Notes: generated by a model not told the origin, from the sequence alone. A stretch of 64,000 nucleotides of DNA from Bartonella machadoae (GCF_022559585.1 NZ_CP087114.1:2612501-2676500); one strand, 5' to 3'; shown: positions 8,826-18,546, counted from the first letter of the stretch. Program-made: numbers and translations.

Positions 8826-10246
8826 GTATCATACCCATTGGGGAGTTCCATAATAAAGTCATGGGCATTGGCTGTTTTCGCTGCTTTGATGATATCATCA
8901 TCACTAGCCCCTTCTCTTCCTAGTCCAATATTATATTTAATGCTTCCTTGAAAGAGAAACGTATCCTGTCCTACATAAGCTATTAAATTGCGAAGAGAAC
9001 GGAAAGTCGCATAGCGGATGTCTTGATCATTGATCAATATGCGTCCTTGTGTCGGGTCATAAAGGCGCATAATTAAATTAATAAGGGTTGATTTTCCTGT
9101 TCCGGAAGGTCCTACCAATGCGGTCATTTTTCCAGGTTCTATTTCTAGATTGATGTCTTTCAACACTGTTTTATTATCTGAATATGCAAAAGAAACATTT
9201 TCAAAACGGATGCCTCCTTGTTTTTTATCCAGATCTTTAGCTGTTTCATGTTCTATAATCGTGAGAGGATGATCGAGTATTTCGTACATTGTACGGATAT
9301 TAACCAAGCCTGCTTCAATTTTAACACGTACATTTGCCAGCCTTTTTGCTGGTTCGTAAGCAAGAAGCAAGGCGACAATAAAGGACATGAATTCCCCTTG
9401 AACACCTGTACGTTGGGTAGCAAGATACCCGGAAAAACAGATAATACCGGCAATAGCAACACCAGCGAGTGTTTCCATAATCGGATTTGTAATGGCTTGA
9501 AGCGTTGCAATAGTATTTGCTTGTTTTTCAACATTACAAATGGCTTTTTCCATACGTTTTTTCATGAGTTCTTCTAATGAAAAAGCCTTAATGACTCGAA
9601 TACCAATAGAACTTTCTTGTACAATCTTGATAATTTCACCAATTGACAGAAGTTCTTTTTCCACAAGACTACGAACATGTTTTAAAGCCATGCGGACTCC
9701 GAAAAAAGCTAGTGGTCCCACTATTAAGGTAATGGCAATCAACGTAAAATTTTGAATCAACATGACAAGCAACAGGCCACTAACGGAAAGCAAATCACGC
9801 ACAAAAGTTGTGATAATTGTATCAATGATATTACGTATGGCCGTCGCATTGTGGGTTACACGGACAAGCAGGTCAGATGAAGTGTTGTTGTGATAAAAAG
9901 AGACGCCCTGTTCCATAAGACGTGCATAAATTTTACGCTGTTGTTCAGCAACGATGCTGTTACCTGCTTTACTCAAGAAGTAAGTTTGAGCAAAAGTCGC
10001 CATTCCTTTGAGAATAAAAATGAAAGCAATGATACTAGAAATTAAAACAATCAGAGCAAAATTTTGCGCATCAATAATAGAGTTGACAACATCACGCATA
10101 ATCCATGCGCTAGCCGCAGTTGTAGCAGAAATAATGATCATCGAAAAAATCGCTGCACTATACCAACGCGCATGCTTATAAAAATTTTCCCGCAAAAGTC
10201 GAATGATAAGATGTTTATCAAAAGTAGAAATTTGTTTTTTGATCAT
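8480..10246 (-). CDS. ABC exporter, fused permease-ATPase (MsbA-like)
   Basis: Half-transporter of 588 residues that would work as a homodimer in the inner membrane, exporting a lipid or other hydrophobic substrate. Residues ~30-310 hold the type-I exporter membrane domain with about six helices. Residues ~345-580 hold the ATPase with Walker A GPSGTGKST, Q-loop YVGQD, signature LSGGQ, Walker B ILIFDEATSALD and switch histidine AHRLST. Overall organisation is closest to MsbA/lipid exporters, but the substrate cannot be fixed from sequence. It lies downstream of infC on the same strand, separated by a hairpin, so it probably has its own promoter. Its 3' end is duplicated at 8026-8400. Confidence 0.85.
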   Translation of the reverse strand: MIKKQISTFDKHLIIRLLRENFYKHARWYSAAIFSMIIISATTAASAWIMRDVVNSIIDAQNFALIVLISSIIAFIFILKGMATFAQTYFLSKAGNSIVAEQQRKIYARLMEQGVSFYHNNTSSDLLVRVTHNATAIRNIIDTIITTFVRDLLSVSGLLLVMLIQNFTLIAITLIVGPLAFFGVRMALKHVRSLVEKELLSIGEIIKIVQESSIGIRVIKAFSLEELMKKRMEKAICNVEKQANTIATLQAITNPIMETLAGVAIAGIICFSGYLATQRTGVQGEFMSFIVALLLAYEPAKRLANVRVKIEAGLVNIRTMYEILDHPLTIIEHETAKDLDKKQGGIRFENVSFAYSDNKTVLKDINLEIEPGKMTALVGPSGTGKSTLINLIMRLYDPTQGRILINDQDIRYATFRSLRNLIAYVGQDTFLFQGSIKYNIGLGREGASDDDIIKAAKTANAHDFIMELPNGYDTQIGDNGCNLSGGQKQRIAIARAMLHDGEILIFDEATSALDSQTEAQINEALHHLTKGRTTIIIAHRLSTIARAHKIVVIQNGKVVEQGTQKELLKKENGFYKKLHNIQFEKQTS

Positions 10247-10374
10247 GAAGCGCTTCTATATTTTATTGTTCTTTTATGCAAGATTGAAGCACTCTCATTC
10301 AAAGAGATTTAGTCTTTAATATAAAAAAAGCCGTTTATTCAATAAAGATTCTGATACATATCAACCAGTTATTC

Positions 10375-10402
10375 AAAAGCACCACCACTTTGTGATGCTT
10401 TT
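10375..10402 (-). terminator. hairpin downstream of infC
   Basis: Read on the minus strand, AAAAGCATCAC pairs with GTGGTGCTTTT (11 bp with one G-T wobble) around a short loop, about 60 bases after the infC stop. The trailing T-run is short (4), so termination strength is uncertain. The stem has similar ends on both strands. Confidence 0.5.
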
Positions 10403-10463
10403 AAATCATACCCTACACACCAACTCTAAATAATTTGTATTCTCTACATAATTGCCATAAAAA

Positions 10464-11000
10464 TTATTTTGCTGCTATTACCATCATCATTTGACGACCT
10501 TCGAGTTTTGGTTCAGATTCGATTTTGGCGATTTCACTTGTATCTTCTTTAACACGTTGAAGAAGCTTTAATCCAAGATCTTGGTGCGCCATTTCACGGC
10601 CACGAAAACGCAAAGTAATCTTCACTTTATCGCCATTACCAATAAAGCGGTGAATAGCTTTGAGTTTAACGCCATAATCATGGACATCGACATTTGGACG
10701 CATCTTAATCTCTTTGATTTCGATGACTTTTTGTTTTTTACGTGTTTCAGCTGCTTTTTTTTGGGTCTGATATTTTAGTTTTCCCAAATCGATAATTTTA
10801 CACACGGGCGGTTCGGCATTTGGTACGATTTCAACCAAATCAAGCCCTGCTTCTGCAGCCATAGCAAGTGCTTCTTGTATTGCAACAATACCCTGATGTT
10901 GTCCCTCATCATTGATAAGCTGGACGCGAGGAACTCTAATATCTTGATTTGAACGTGGCCCATCTTTCTGGGTAGGTGTCATTTTAAATGGTCTACGAAT
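10464..11000 (-). CDS. infC: translation initiation factor IF-3, probable ATT start
   Basis: IF-3 binds the 30S subunit, prevents premature joining with 50S and proofreads start codons. The protein has the N-domain with IRVPRVQLI and the linker and C-domain with the family pattern [14 protein letters not shown] and [12 protein letters not shown]. The first ATG is at 10982, but an AAGGAG Shine-Dalgarno at 11014-11009 sits 26 bases from it. It is 8 bases from an in-frame ATT at 11000-10998, which adds I-R-R-P-F-K, the usual start of rhizobial IF-3 (MRRPF-like). I therefore choose ATT, giving 178 residues. Rare AUU starts let IF-3 repress its own translation in other bacteria; the same autoregulation is inferred here. 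Unlike in enterics, infC is not next to rpmI-rplT, which lie about 36 kb away. Confidence 0.9.
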   Translation of the reverse strand: MRRPFKMTPTQKDGPRSNQDIRVPRVQLINDEGQHQGIVAIQEALAMAAEAGLDLVEIVPNAEPPVCKIIDLGKLKYQTQKKAAETRKKQKVIEIKEIKMRPNVDVHDYGVKLKAIHRFIGNGDKVKITLRFRGREMAHQDLGLKLLQRVKEDTSEIAKIESEPKLEGRQMMMVIAAK

Positions 11001-11008
11001 GGTTTATG

Positions 11009-11014
11009 CTCCTT
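11009..11014 (-). promoter_or_regulatory. ribosome-binding site that sets the infC ATT start
   Basis: AAGGAG on the minus strand, 8 bases before ATT (11000-10998) and 26 before the first ATG. The spacing is optimal only for ATT. Confidence 0.7.
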
Positions 11015-11173
11015 AATTTTGATTTATCTAACACGTAATTTAATATACAATTATACACAGAAAGACAACTAGAATTCGTGCTTTTTTCATATTTGATTTA
11101 TGACTTTAAGGTCTAATTTGGAAGTCAAAATTTTTCTTTTATGAGTAAAAGTATTTTATAGAGGAAAAGAATA

Positions 11174-11965
11174 ATGGATGAAAATATTCCTTGCCAATTT
11201 TTTTCATTTGAAGACACTGCTCTTGCGGTACGCTATCGTAAAGGGTGTGGCTCTCCTGGTTTGGTTTGGCTTTCTGGCTATCAATCTGATATGTTAGGAA
11301 ACAAGGCGATGTTGGTTGATCATTTTGCTCAGAAGAATGATCTGTCTTGTTTACGTTTTGATTACTCTGGTCATGGAGAGTCTGGGGGTGATTTTTTTCA
11401 AGGAACGATTTCACGTTGGGTTAAAGAGAGTTTAGCGATTTTTGAAACCTATTGTGAAGGACCACAAATTTTGATTGGTTCCTCTATGGGGGGGTGGATA
11501 GCTCTAAAGCTTGCAATGATGCTAGCGCAGAAAAACAAAAGGCTTGCCGGTATGGTATTGATTGCACCGGCTCCTGATTTTACGCAAACATTGGTAGAAC
11601 CAGCGTTAGGTCCAGAGGAATGGAGAATTTTAGAAGAAAAGGGGTATATCGAGCGACCAGCAGTTGGTGATGCAGAGCCGATGCCCTTTACAAAAGCGCT
11701 CATTGAAGATGGACGAGACAACTGTGTCATGAAGGGATGTATAGATGTTGGATGCCCAATCCATATCTTACAAGGGATGGAAGATGAGGATATACCCTAT
11801 CAACATACATTGACTTTATTGAATCATTTACCTTTACATGATGTGACATTAACACTCGTTCGTGATGCAGATCATCGCTTTTCGCGTCCGCAAGATTTGG
11901 ACTGCCTTGAAACGGTATTGAGATCATTGATTGACCGAATTAATGGAGAGGATCAAATTCATTGA
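11174..11965 (+). CDS. alpha/beta hydrolase (S33/ABHD10-like), copy 1
   Basis: Predicted cytoplasmic serine hydrolase of 263 residues; the natural ester or peptide substrate is unknown. It shows the alpha/beta-hydrolase fold with strand-turn FDYSGHGESGG, nucleophile elbow GSSMGGW (catalytic Ser about residue 104), an acid in the GMEDEDIPY segment and a catalytic His in RDADHRFSRP near the C-terminus. No signal peptide or membrane segment. The start follows a GAGG-type ribosome site at about 11161. It is about 85% identical by eye to the next gene, with which it forms a tandem pair. Short-chain esterase or depalmitoylase-like activity is possible but unproven. Confidence 0.8.
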   Translation: MDENIPCQFFSFEDTALAVRYRKGCGSPGLVWLSGYQSDMLGNKAMLVDHFAQKNDLSCLRFDYSGHGESGGDFFQGTISRWVKESLAIFETYCEGPQILIGSSMGGWIALKLAMMLAQKNKRLAGMVLIAPAPDFTQTLVEPALGPEEWRILEEKGYIERPAVGDAEPMPFTKALIEDGRDNCVMKGCIDVGCPIHILQGMEDEDIPYQHTLTLLNHLPLHDVTLTLVRDADHRFSRPQDLDCLETVLRSLIDRINGEDQIH

Positions 11966-11994
11966 TGATAAAGATATTGATGAAGATATAATAT

Positions 11995-12044
11995 ATGACC
12001 ATTTCTGAACAGCATTTTATTTTCTTTGGTCGCGTTGTGCCTCT
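11995..12044 (+). pseudogene. 5' fragment of the YgjP-like metalloprotease gene at the duplication junction
   Basis: Fifty bases matching the start of the gene at 12949 with one substitution, then an abrupt switch into the sequence that lies upstream of hydrolase copy 1. It encodes only about the first 17 residues before the junction, and it marks the breakpoint of the tandem duplication. Confidence 0.8.
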
Positions 12045-12136
12045 TTCATATTTGATTTATGACTTTAAGGTTTAGTTTGGAAGTGGAGATTTTTCTTTTA
12101 TAAGTAAAAGTGTTTTATAGAGAAAAAGAATAAAGA

Positions 12137-12931
12137 ATGATGAATAATGATATTCCTTGCCAATTTTTTTCGTTTAAAGATACAGCTCTTGCCGTACGCC
12201 ACCGCAAAGGCAGTAGCTCTCTAGGTTTGTTTTGTCTTCATGGCTATCTATCGGACATGTCAGGAGATAAGGTGATGTTTGTTGATCGTTTTGCTCAGAA
12301 GAACGATTTGTCCTGCTTACGTTTTGATTATTCTGGGCATGGAGAATCAGGGGGTGATTTTTTTCAAGGAACCATTTCACGTTGGGTTCAGGAAAGTTTA
12401 GCAGTTTTTGAAGCTTATTGTGAGGGGCCACAAATTTTGATTGGTACCTCTATGGGGGGATGGATTGCTTTAAAGCTTGCTATGATGCTCGCACAAAAAA
12501 ATAAGAGGCTTGCTGGCATGGTTTTGATTGCGCCAGCTCCTGATTTTACAAAAACACTGATAGAATCAGGGTTGGGTCGCAAAAAGTGGAAAATTTTAGA
12601 AGAAACAGAGCATATTGAACGATCAGAAATTAGTTATACAGAACCGGTTCCCTTTACAAAAGTATTTATTGAAGATGGACGAGACAATTGTGTCATGAAG
12701 GGATGCATTGATGTTGGATGCCCAATCCATATCTTACAAGGGATGGAAGATGTTGAGATACCCTATCAACATACATTGAATCTACTGAATCATTTGCCTT
12801 TACATGATGTGACATTGACACTTGTTCGTGATGCAGATCATCGTTTTTCGCGTCCGCAAGATGCGGATTGTCTTGAAATGGTGTTGAGGTCATTGATAGA
12901 CCGAATTAATAGAGAGGATCAAATTCATTGA
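12137..12931 (+). CDS. alpha/beta hydrolase (S33/ABHD10-like), copy 2
   Basis: Tandem paralogue of the preceding hydrolase, 264 residues, with the same catalytic set: nucleophile GTSMGGW, acid near GMEDVEIPY and His in RDADHRFSRP. Differences cluster in the N-terminal 50 residues (LFCLHGYLSDM against LVWLSGYQSDM) and the middle cap region (residues ~140-175), where substrate contacts usually lie, so the copies may differ in specificity. The HG dipeptide after strand 3, typical of the oxyanion hole, is kept here (CLHGY) but is SG in copy 1, so copy 2 may be closer to the ancestral form. Stop lies 17 bases before the metalloprotease ATG, suggesting co-transcription. Confidence 0.8.
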   Translation: MMNNDIPCQFFSFKDTALAVRHRKGSSSLGLFCLHGYLSDMSGDKVMFVDRFAQKNDLSCLRFDYSGHGESGGDFFQGTISRWVQESLAVFEAYCEGPQILIGTSMGGWIALKLAMMLAQKNKRLAGMVLIAPAPDFTKTLIESGLGRKKWKILEETEHIERSEISYTEPVPFTKVFIEDGRDNCVMKGCIDVGCPIHILQGMEDVEIPYQHTLNLLNHLPLHDVTLTLVRDADHRFSRPQDADCLEMVLRSLIDRINREDQIH

Positions 12932-12948
12932 TGATGAAGATATAATAT

Positions 12949-13716
12949 ATGACCATTTCTGAACAGCATTTTATTTTCTCTGGTCGCGTTGTGCCTCTAC
13001 AGATACGTGAACATAGGGGCGCGCGTCGCCTTACATTGCGCGTTGAGGCGAGCGGGCAGAAGATTTGTGTCATAACACCACCAGCGATAAGTCGTTGTTC
13101 AGTTCAAAGTTTTATTGAAAAACACCGATCTTGGATTGAAGCGCGTCTTACTTGTGTAAAAATTTCTCATGAAAATTCTTATCTCAAAGAGGGTGCTACA
13201 GTTCCTTTATTAGGGGTTTCACATACGATAAGGCATAAGACAGGGCGTGGGGTGACGGAAATCATTGCCGGGGATGTAGGACAAGAACCGCAAATTATTG
13301 TTTATGGTCAATTAGAATATTTGCCAAGGCGTATTGCGGATATTTTAAAAAAACAGGCTGCTCTTACTATAACGCCATTGGTTGCATATTATGCACAGAA
13401 AGTAGAGCGTAAAGTAAAGTCCATTAGCTATAAAGATACGAAAAGCCGTTGGGGATCTTGTTCAATAGACAAGCGTCTTTCTTTTTCTTGGCGCCTTATT
13501 ATGGCACCAAAAGAAATTGTTGAATATGTTGTCGCACATGAGGTTGCCCATCTTGTTGAAATGAATCACGGACCAAAATTTTGGGCTCTTTGTGAAAAGC
13601 TTTGTCCAGAAAGTCAAAAACATCGCACTTGGTTGAAGGAAAATGGTCGTATGCTTCAAGCGATTAATTTTCATTCGCATAGGTTGGATGGATTTGAAAA
13701 TGTGGAGGAGTTTTGA
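12949..13716 (+). CDS. YgjP-like (DUF45/M48-type) zinc metallopeptidase
   Basis: 255 residues with the YgjP/DUF45 layout: a beta-rich N-terminal half (residues 1-110, including RRLTLRVEASG), the conserved KSRWGSC segment (about residues 165-171), then the zinc site HEVAHLVEMNH (HExxH plus a downstream His) and GPKFW. Length fits the family (230-260). No signal peptide, so cytoplasmic. Members are proposed zinc proteases; the cellular substrate is unknown. It probably forms a transcription unit with the hydrolase pair, and its first bases are duplicated upstream at 11995-12044. Confidence 0.85.
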   Translation: MTISEQHFIFSGRVVPLQIREHRGARRLTLRVEASGQKICVITPPAISRCSVQSFIEKHRSWIEARLTCVKISHENSYLKEGATVPLLGVSHTIRHKTGRGVTEIIAGDVGQEPQIIVYGQLEYLPRRIADILKKQAALTITPLVAYYAQKVERKVKSISYKDTKSRWGSCSIDKRLSFSWRLIMAPKEIVEYVVAHEVAHLVEMNHGPKFWALCEKLCPESQKHRTWLKENGRMLQAINFHSHRLDGFENVEEF

Positions 13717-13921
13717 AGAGAACACTCTTTGATGGAACTTTTTATTGCGCTTTCCATTATGTAGGTGCTTCATCGTATGATGAGGAATTCATTGAAGCGC
13801 TCAGCACGATTGTCTTCCCCTACTTGGTTTGTTGAGTGTCTTCAATGTTTTTTCTTTATCTTTTGGATAATTCAGCTTAATAATCTTGGATAATTTTAAA
13901 ATTCAGATTGGAAAAGCGCTT

Positions 13922-15103
13922 ATGCCTGTTCTTACAGATCCCCTTCAGCTCTTACAGGCACTTATTCGTTGCCCTTCGGTTACACCTCATGAGGCGGGCG
14001 TCTTATCAACTTTGGAGCGATTTTTAAAAGAGATAGGATTTTGTGTCGAACGTCCTATTTTTGCGGATAAAAATACCGAAGATGTGGAAAATCTTTATGC
14101 GAAAATGGGGGAGAGTGGTCCGCATCTGATGTTTGCTGGTCATACGGATGTTGTGCCACCAGGTGCGTTGGAAAATTGGACGTATCCTCCTTTTGAAGCT
14201 GTCGTAGATCAAGGGAAATTATACGGGCGAGGCGCTGTTGATATGAAGGGCGGGATTGCTTGTTTTGTTGCGGCGTTGGCGCGAGTTGTTGAAAAACAGC
14301 CTCTTAAAGGGACAGTAAGTCTTCTGATTACGGGTGATGAAGAAGGTCCTGCCATTAACGGTACGGTTAAACTTCTCAAATGGGCAGAACAAAAAGGTGA
14401 AAAATGGACTGCGGCACTTGTGGGAGAACCGACAAGCGTAAAATTTATTGGTGATATCATAAAGATTGGTCGCCGAGGGTCAATTTCTGGTATCATTACA
14501 GTGAAAGGTCGCCAAGGTCATGTGGCATTTCCTGAACGGGCAGCTAATCCATTGCCTTTAGCAAGTAGGCTTATTCAAGCATTAATACAAACGGCTTTGG
14601 ATCAAGGGACAGAAAATTTTCAACCAAGTAATTTGGAATTGACAACGATTGATACGGGTAATTGTGTAGCAAATGTTATTCCAGCACAAACAACGGTTCG
14701 TTTTAATATACGTTACAACGATCTCTGGACAAAAGAAACGCTCAAGACAGAGATTGAAAAACGTCTTGCTTCAGTAGAGTCAAACAACAACAAGAATCAA
14801 TACCCCTACTATCAGCTTGAATGGATTCCAAGTTTGGGAGATGTTTTTTTGACCAACAATGATCAACTCGTTACAACTTTATCAAATGCTATTAAAGATA
14901 TAACCGGAACTATACCAGAATGTTCAACTTCGGGGGGAACTTCCGATGCGCGATTTATTAAGGATTATTGCCCAGTGGTTGAATTCGGTCTACCGGGGCA
15001 AACAATGCATATGGTGGATGAGTGTGTAACTCTTGAGGCATTGGAAACCCTCACTTCTATTTATGAACGTTTCATTATTGATTTTTTTGCGCAGACAAAG
15101 TGA
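13922..15103 (+). CDS. dapE: succinyl-diaminopimelate desuccinylase
   Basis: Hydrolyses N-succinyl-LL-2,6-diaminopimelate to succinate and LL-diaminopimelate in the succinylase branch of lysine and peptidoglycan precursor synthesis. It is an M20 di-zinc enzyme: [11 protein letters not shown] carries the first metal His and catalytic Asp, [10 protein letters not shown] the bridging Asp, GDEEGPA the Glu pair, and [11 protein letters not shown] and a final MHMVDE segment complete the site. I chose ATG at 13922 (393 residues) over a TTG at 13886, because [12 protein letters not shown] matches the family start and a GGAAAA site lies just before it. The partner gene dapD is about 22 kb away on the other strand. 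Confidence 0.93.
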   Translation: MPVLTDPLQLLQALIRCPSVTPHEAGVLSTLERFLKEIGFCVERPIFADKNTEDVENLYAKMGESGPHLMFAGHTDVVPPGALENWTYPPFEAVVDQGKLYGRGAVDMKGGIACFVAALARVVEKQPLKGTVSLLITGDEEGPAINGTVKLLKWAEQKGEKWTAALVGEPTSVKFIGDIIKIGRRGSISGIITVKGRQGHVAFPERAANPLPLASRLIQALIQTALDQGTENFQPSNLELTTIDTGNCVANVIPAQTTVRFNIRYNDLWTKETLKTEIEKRLASVESNNNKNQYPYYQLEWIPSLGDVFLTNNDQLVTTLSNAIKDITGTIPECSTSGGTSDARFIKDYCPVVEFGLPGQTMHMVDECVTLEALETLTSIYERFIIDFFAQTK

Positions 15104-15192
15104 TTACCTTTTAAAGAATCTGCCTCTCAAATTGAAAACCATAAAGATTATGCAATGAAGTAGATGTAATGGCAGATAACATCATAGAGATT

Positions 15193-16392
15193 TTAGTTTG
15201 CTAATTGGCTAATGATGTGGTCAAGAAGAATACGTCCTTTGCTTGTTGCTTTTAAGCGCTGGTTTCCGGATATTTCTATAAGTCCTTGTTGTTGTAAATC
15301 GATAAGCTTTTCCATTGGTAAGCTCTTTGGGTTTAAGGTTTCATAACGTGGAAGGTCCAAGCCTTCGCAAAGACGCAGTCCCATGAGGAGCATTTCATTT
15401 GCTTGTTGTAATGGGGTTAATTGTTCTGTTTCAATACAGCCATGCCCTGTTGTTTCTACCAATTCGAGCCAACTTTCAGGGTGTTTTTCATTTATTGTGA
15501 CATAACGTTTACAGTTTTCAACTTGAGAGATAGATGCTTTTGAAGAGGGAGGGGAGTGATTCGGGGTATGTTCAATAAAACGCCCATGAGCTCCTGGACC
15601 AAAGCCTGCATATTCATGATAACGCCAATAGAGAAGATTGTGTGCCGATTCGGCACCCGGGATTGCATGATTTGAGATTTCATAGGCTAGCAGTCCGTGT
15701 GTCGCAGTAATTTCTTGAGTAAGATGGTAGAGGTCTGCTGCAAGTTCTGAAGTGGGAAGGATAAGTCTTCCTGCGGCATGAAGCCGTTTAAAAGCGGTTC
15801 CATCTTCGATTGTGAGTTGGTAGAGAGAAAGATGATCTGCTGCCAAATCAAGCGCTTGAAACAGTTCAGATTTCCATTGCTCTAACGTTTGTTCAGGGCG
15901 GGCATAAATGAGATCAAAGGATAAACGTGGAAAGATTTCGCGTGCCAAAGCAATAGCGTGAAGAGCCTGTTTCACATCATGAAGACGGCCAAGTTTTCGC
16001 AATGCTTTATCATTGAGCGCTTGAACCCCTAGAGACAAGCGGTTAACACCTGCTGCGCGATACCCGCGAAAGCGTTCTGCTTCCACACTTGATGGATTAG
16101 CTTCCAGTGTAATTTCAACTTTATCATCGATTGTCCACTTTTTTGCAAGTGCTTGCAATAAGGCATCAACAGTTTGAGGCATCATAAGAGAAGGCGTTCC
16201 TCCACCAATAAAAATACTGGTAATACGCCGTGGACCTATTTTATGATATTGCGTTTCTATTTCGCGTTCAAAGGCGGTTACAAAACGTGGTTGATCAACG
16301 CCATGAATCCGCACATGTGAATTAAAATCACAATAAGGACATTTTGTTGCGCAAAAGGGCCAATGAATATAAATGCCAAAAAATTCATTCAT
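15193..16392 (-). CDS. hemW: HemW, radical-SAM heme chaperone (coproporphyrinogen oxidase-like)
   Basis: 399 residues. The N-terminus has the radical-SAM motif C-ATK-C-PY-C (CxxxCxxC) followed by DFN; the fourth cysteine found in the true oxygen-independent oxidase HemN is absent, which marks HemW. Also present are GGGTPSL, EANPSS and the HemN_C-like winged C-terminal region ([10 protein letters not shown]...). HemW binds heme and inserts it into respiratory enzymes rather than making it. The ATG overlaps the rdgB stop by four bases (ATGA), so the two are co-translated. Such a chaperone would suit Bartonella, which imports heme. Confidence 0.9.
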   Translation of the reverse strand: MNEFFGIYIHWPFCATKCPYCDFNSHVRIHGVDQPRFVTAFEREIETQYHKIGPRRITSIFIGGGTPSLMMPQTVDALLQALAKKWTIDDKVEITLEANPSSVEAERFRGYRAAGVNRLSLGVQALNDKALRKLGRLHDVKQALHAIALAREIFPRLSFDLIYARPEQTLEQWKSELFQALDLAADHLSLYQLTIEDGTAFKRLHAAGRLILPTSELAADLYHLTQEITATHGLLAYEISNHAIPGAESAHNLLYWRYHEYAGFGPGAHGRFIEHTPNHSPPSSKASISQVENCKRYVTINEKHPESWLELVETTGHGCIETEQLTPLQQANEMLLMGLRLCEGLDLPRYETLNPKSLPMEKLIDLQQQGLIEISGNQRLKATSKGRILLDHIISQLAN

Positions 16393-17042
16393 GAGACTGT
16401 CAAAAGGTTTTCTGCTAAAAGCTTGAAAGCACGTGCACGATGCGAGAGAGGTGTTTTATCATTGAGTTTCCAACCGTGTTTTTGCTCCGTTGACATTTCA
16501 CCAAAGGTCTTTTCATATCCATCTGGTAAAAAAATGGGGTCGAAACCAAAACCTTTATCTCCACGTGGGGGCCAAATAAATGTTCCTTCAACGCTGCCTT
16601 GGAAATAGTCTGCATAGCCATTAGGCCATGCGATACAAATGACCGATATAAATCGGCATTTCCGTTGGCTTTTTTTAAGCGCTCCAATTTTTTGCAGTTC
16701 ATCTTCTATTTTTTGCATAGCTTTTGCAAAATTACGTGTACCATCGGGTTGAAGAGCAAGGTCAGCTGTATAAACACCCGGTGCGCCGTCCAATGCATCT
16801 ACTTCCAAGCCCGAATCATCAGAAAGAGCAGGAAGTCCTGTCTTTTTTGCTGCTGCAAAGGCTTTGATATAGGCATTTTCTTCAAATGTTGTTCCTGTTT
16901 CTTTTGGTTCTGGCAATCCGAGCTCCTTTGCGGATTGTATCGTTAAACCAAAAGGAGTAAGCAAAGCCGTAATTTCGTGCAATTTGCCGATGTTATGTGT
17001 TGCAATGACAAGTTTTTCGGTTGCTATGCTTCTCATAGACAT
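16389..17042 (-). CDS. rdgB: RdgB/HAM1 non-canonical purine NTP pyrophosphatase
   Basis: Cytosolic house-cleaning enzyme that hydrolyses dITP, XTP and ITP to monophosphates and keeps deaminated purines out of DNA and RNA. Family marks: N-terminal [10 protein letters not shown] (normally THNxGKxxE), [22 protein letters not shown] and the C-terminal GFGFDPIF and LSHRARA. Length of 217 fits rhizobial homologues. GGAG lies just before ATG 17042, with a second ATG two codons later equally possible. First gene of a two-gene unit with hemW. Confidence 0.93.
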   Translation of the reverse strand: MSMRSIATEKLVIATHNIGKLHEITALLTPFGLTIQSAKELGLPEPKETGTTFEENAYIKAFAAAKKTGLPALSDDSGLEVDALDGAPGVYTADLALQPDGTRNFAKAMQKIEDELQKIGALKKSQRKCRFISVICIAWPNGYADYFQGSVEGTFIWPPRGDKGFGFDPIFLPDGYEKTFGEMSTEQKHGWKLNDKTPLSHRARAFKLLAENLLTVS

Positions 17043-17285
17043 TTTTCTCCAAAGATAGAAGGGAGTTCTTTGATGTTAAAAACCTAAAATGAGCTTAAAT
17101 ACTCAGTATAGATACATCTTGCTGGATTTTATACGATATGATTTTATATATATCATTGATATTCCATTGAGATGAAAAATTTTCGTATTTGATGAGACCA
17201 ATGATTAAATAGTATGCTCCTTTGTTTTATGATAGCATTTTTTTATAATAAAATTATAATATGTTTTTGTACTACTTTAGATTAT

Positions 17286-17315
17286 TTGACCAACCCTTGG
17301 CAAAGTTTATATAAG
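17286..17315 (+). promoter_or_regulatory. sigma-70-type promoter for hrcA
   Basis: TTGACC at 17286-17291 and TATAAG at 17310-17315 with an 18-base spacer, about 35 bases before the hrcA ATG. No inverted repeat of the HrcA operator type (TTAGCACTC/GAGTGCTAA) is seen between 17043 and 17349, so autoregulation through that site is not supported. Confidence 0.55.
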
Positions 17316-17349
17316 AGAGAAGTGTTTTTAAAGTAGTGAAACAATTGTA

Positions 17350-18420
17350 ATGAAACACAAACCTATTGACGATGAACTAAAATATCTTGATGAACGTTCG
17401 CGTGATATTTTTCGCCATATTGTGGAAGCCTATCTTAATGATGGTGAACCTGTAGGATCACGAAATCTTTCGCGGCTTTTACGACAGACTTTATCTCCTG
17501 CGACAATTCGCAATGTGATGAGTGATCTTGAACATCTTGGTTTGATTTATGCACCTCATGTCTCTGCGGGACGAATGCCAACACAATCAGGATTACGATT
17601 TTTTGTTGATGTATTCATGGAAGCGGGTGATTTGCCAAATGAGGAGCGGGAAAGTATTGAAATGCAAGTCAAAGAGGCTGGTCATGCGCAGTCAGTTGAA
17701 CATTTTCTTATCCAAGCAAGTCGTGTTCTTTCAGATCTTTCCCGTGGAGCAGGGCTTGTTTTAGCCACAAAACAAGAAGGGACGTTAAAGCATATTGAGT
17801 TTGTGCGCCTTGATAGAGAGCATGCTCTTGCTGTTTTAGTGACACAACAAGGTGAGGTTGAAAATCGTATTGTGCATTTACCAGAAGGGGTTACGCATGC
17901 GCAATTGACAGAAGCAACGAATTTTCTTAATGCCCATATTCAGGGACTCACATTGAGTGAGGCAAAAGAAGAAATTGCACGTTTATGCTCAGAAACACGT
18001 GCTGCGCTCGATCATTTATCTCATCATCTTGTTGAAACGGGATTAGCTGTTTGGGGGGGAGAAGATGCCGATCATAAAATACATCTTATTGTTCGTGGGC
18101 GTAGTAATTTGCTTGAAGATGTGAAAGCAGAAGAAGATTTAGAGCGGTTAAGACATCTGTTTGATGATCTTGAAACGCGTGAAAGTATGGCGCAACTTCT
18201 CGATTTAACGGATGAAGGTTCGGGGGTTCGTATTTTTATAGGTTCAGAAAATAAGTTATTTTCGCTTTCTGGTTCTTCTTTAGTGGTAGCACCTTATCGC
18301 GATTCAAAACAAAGAGTCATTGGTGCTTTAGGGGTTATTGGACCCACACGACTTAATTATGCGAGGATTGTACCTATGGTTGATTATACGGCTCAACTTG
18401 TATCGCAACTGTTGCGTTAA
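17350..18420 (+). CDS. hrcA: heat-inducible transcription repressor HrcA
   Basis: Represses chaperone operons (usually groESL) by binding the CIRCE operator and is itself folded by GroEL. The 356 residues start with a winged helix-turn-helix (residues ~10-90; EPVGSRNLSR and LSPATIRNVMSDLEHLGLI), followed by VSAGRMPTQSGLRFFVD and a C-terminal GAF-like domain ending VIGPTRLNYARIVPMVDY, all standard HrcA signatures. grpE follows in the same direction after 126 bases, the usual rhizobial order. No operator is visible near its own promoter. Confidence 0.95.
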   Translation: MKHKPIDDELKYLDERSRDIFRHIVEAYLNDGEPVGSRNLSRLLRQTLSPATIRNVMSDLEHLGLIYAPHVSAGRMPTQSGLRFFVDVFMEAGDLPNEERESIEMQVKEAGHAQSVEHFLIQASRVLSDLSRGAGLVLATKQEGTLKHIEFVRLDREHALAVLVTQQGEVENRIVHLPEGVTHAQLTEATNFLNAHIQGLTLSEAKEEIARLCSETRAALDHLSHHLVETGLAVWGGEDADHKIHLIVRGRSNLLEDVKAEEDLERLRHLFDDLETRESMAQLLDLTDEGSGVRIFIGSENKLFSLSGSSLVVAPYRDSKQRVIGALGVIGPTRLNYARIVPMVDYTAQLVSQLLR

Positions 18421-18546
18421 AACGATTAGGTGGAATATTTGTGCTATAAACGCTTATTCTCTTTAAGATGCGTAAATGCCTCTTGATTTTTGTCTGCAAA
18501 ATTTCGATATCGAGAATAATAAATCTTATGAAGGAATGGAATTTCT

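Larger units (their letters stand above)
11083..12998 (+). repeat. tandem duplication of a ~0.96-kb unit carrying the hydrolase gene
   Basis: Unit 1 (about 11083-12044) and unit 2 (about 12045-12998) each contain the same promoter-proximal sequence (TTCATATTTGATTTATGACT), an alpha/beta hydrolase gene, and the first ~50 bases of the metalloprotease gene that follows. In unit 1 the metalloprotease start is cut off at the junction; in unit 2 it continues into the intact gene. The copies have diverged at many positions, so the duplication is older than the ABC-gene repeat. Confidence 0.8.

Noticed and set aside
17043..17349. CIRCE operator upstream of hrcA
   Set aside because: No TTAGCACTC/GAGTGCTAA-type inverted repeat found here or before dnaK.
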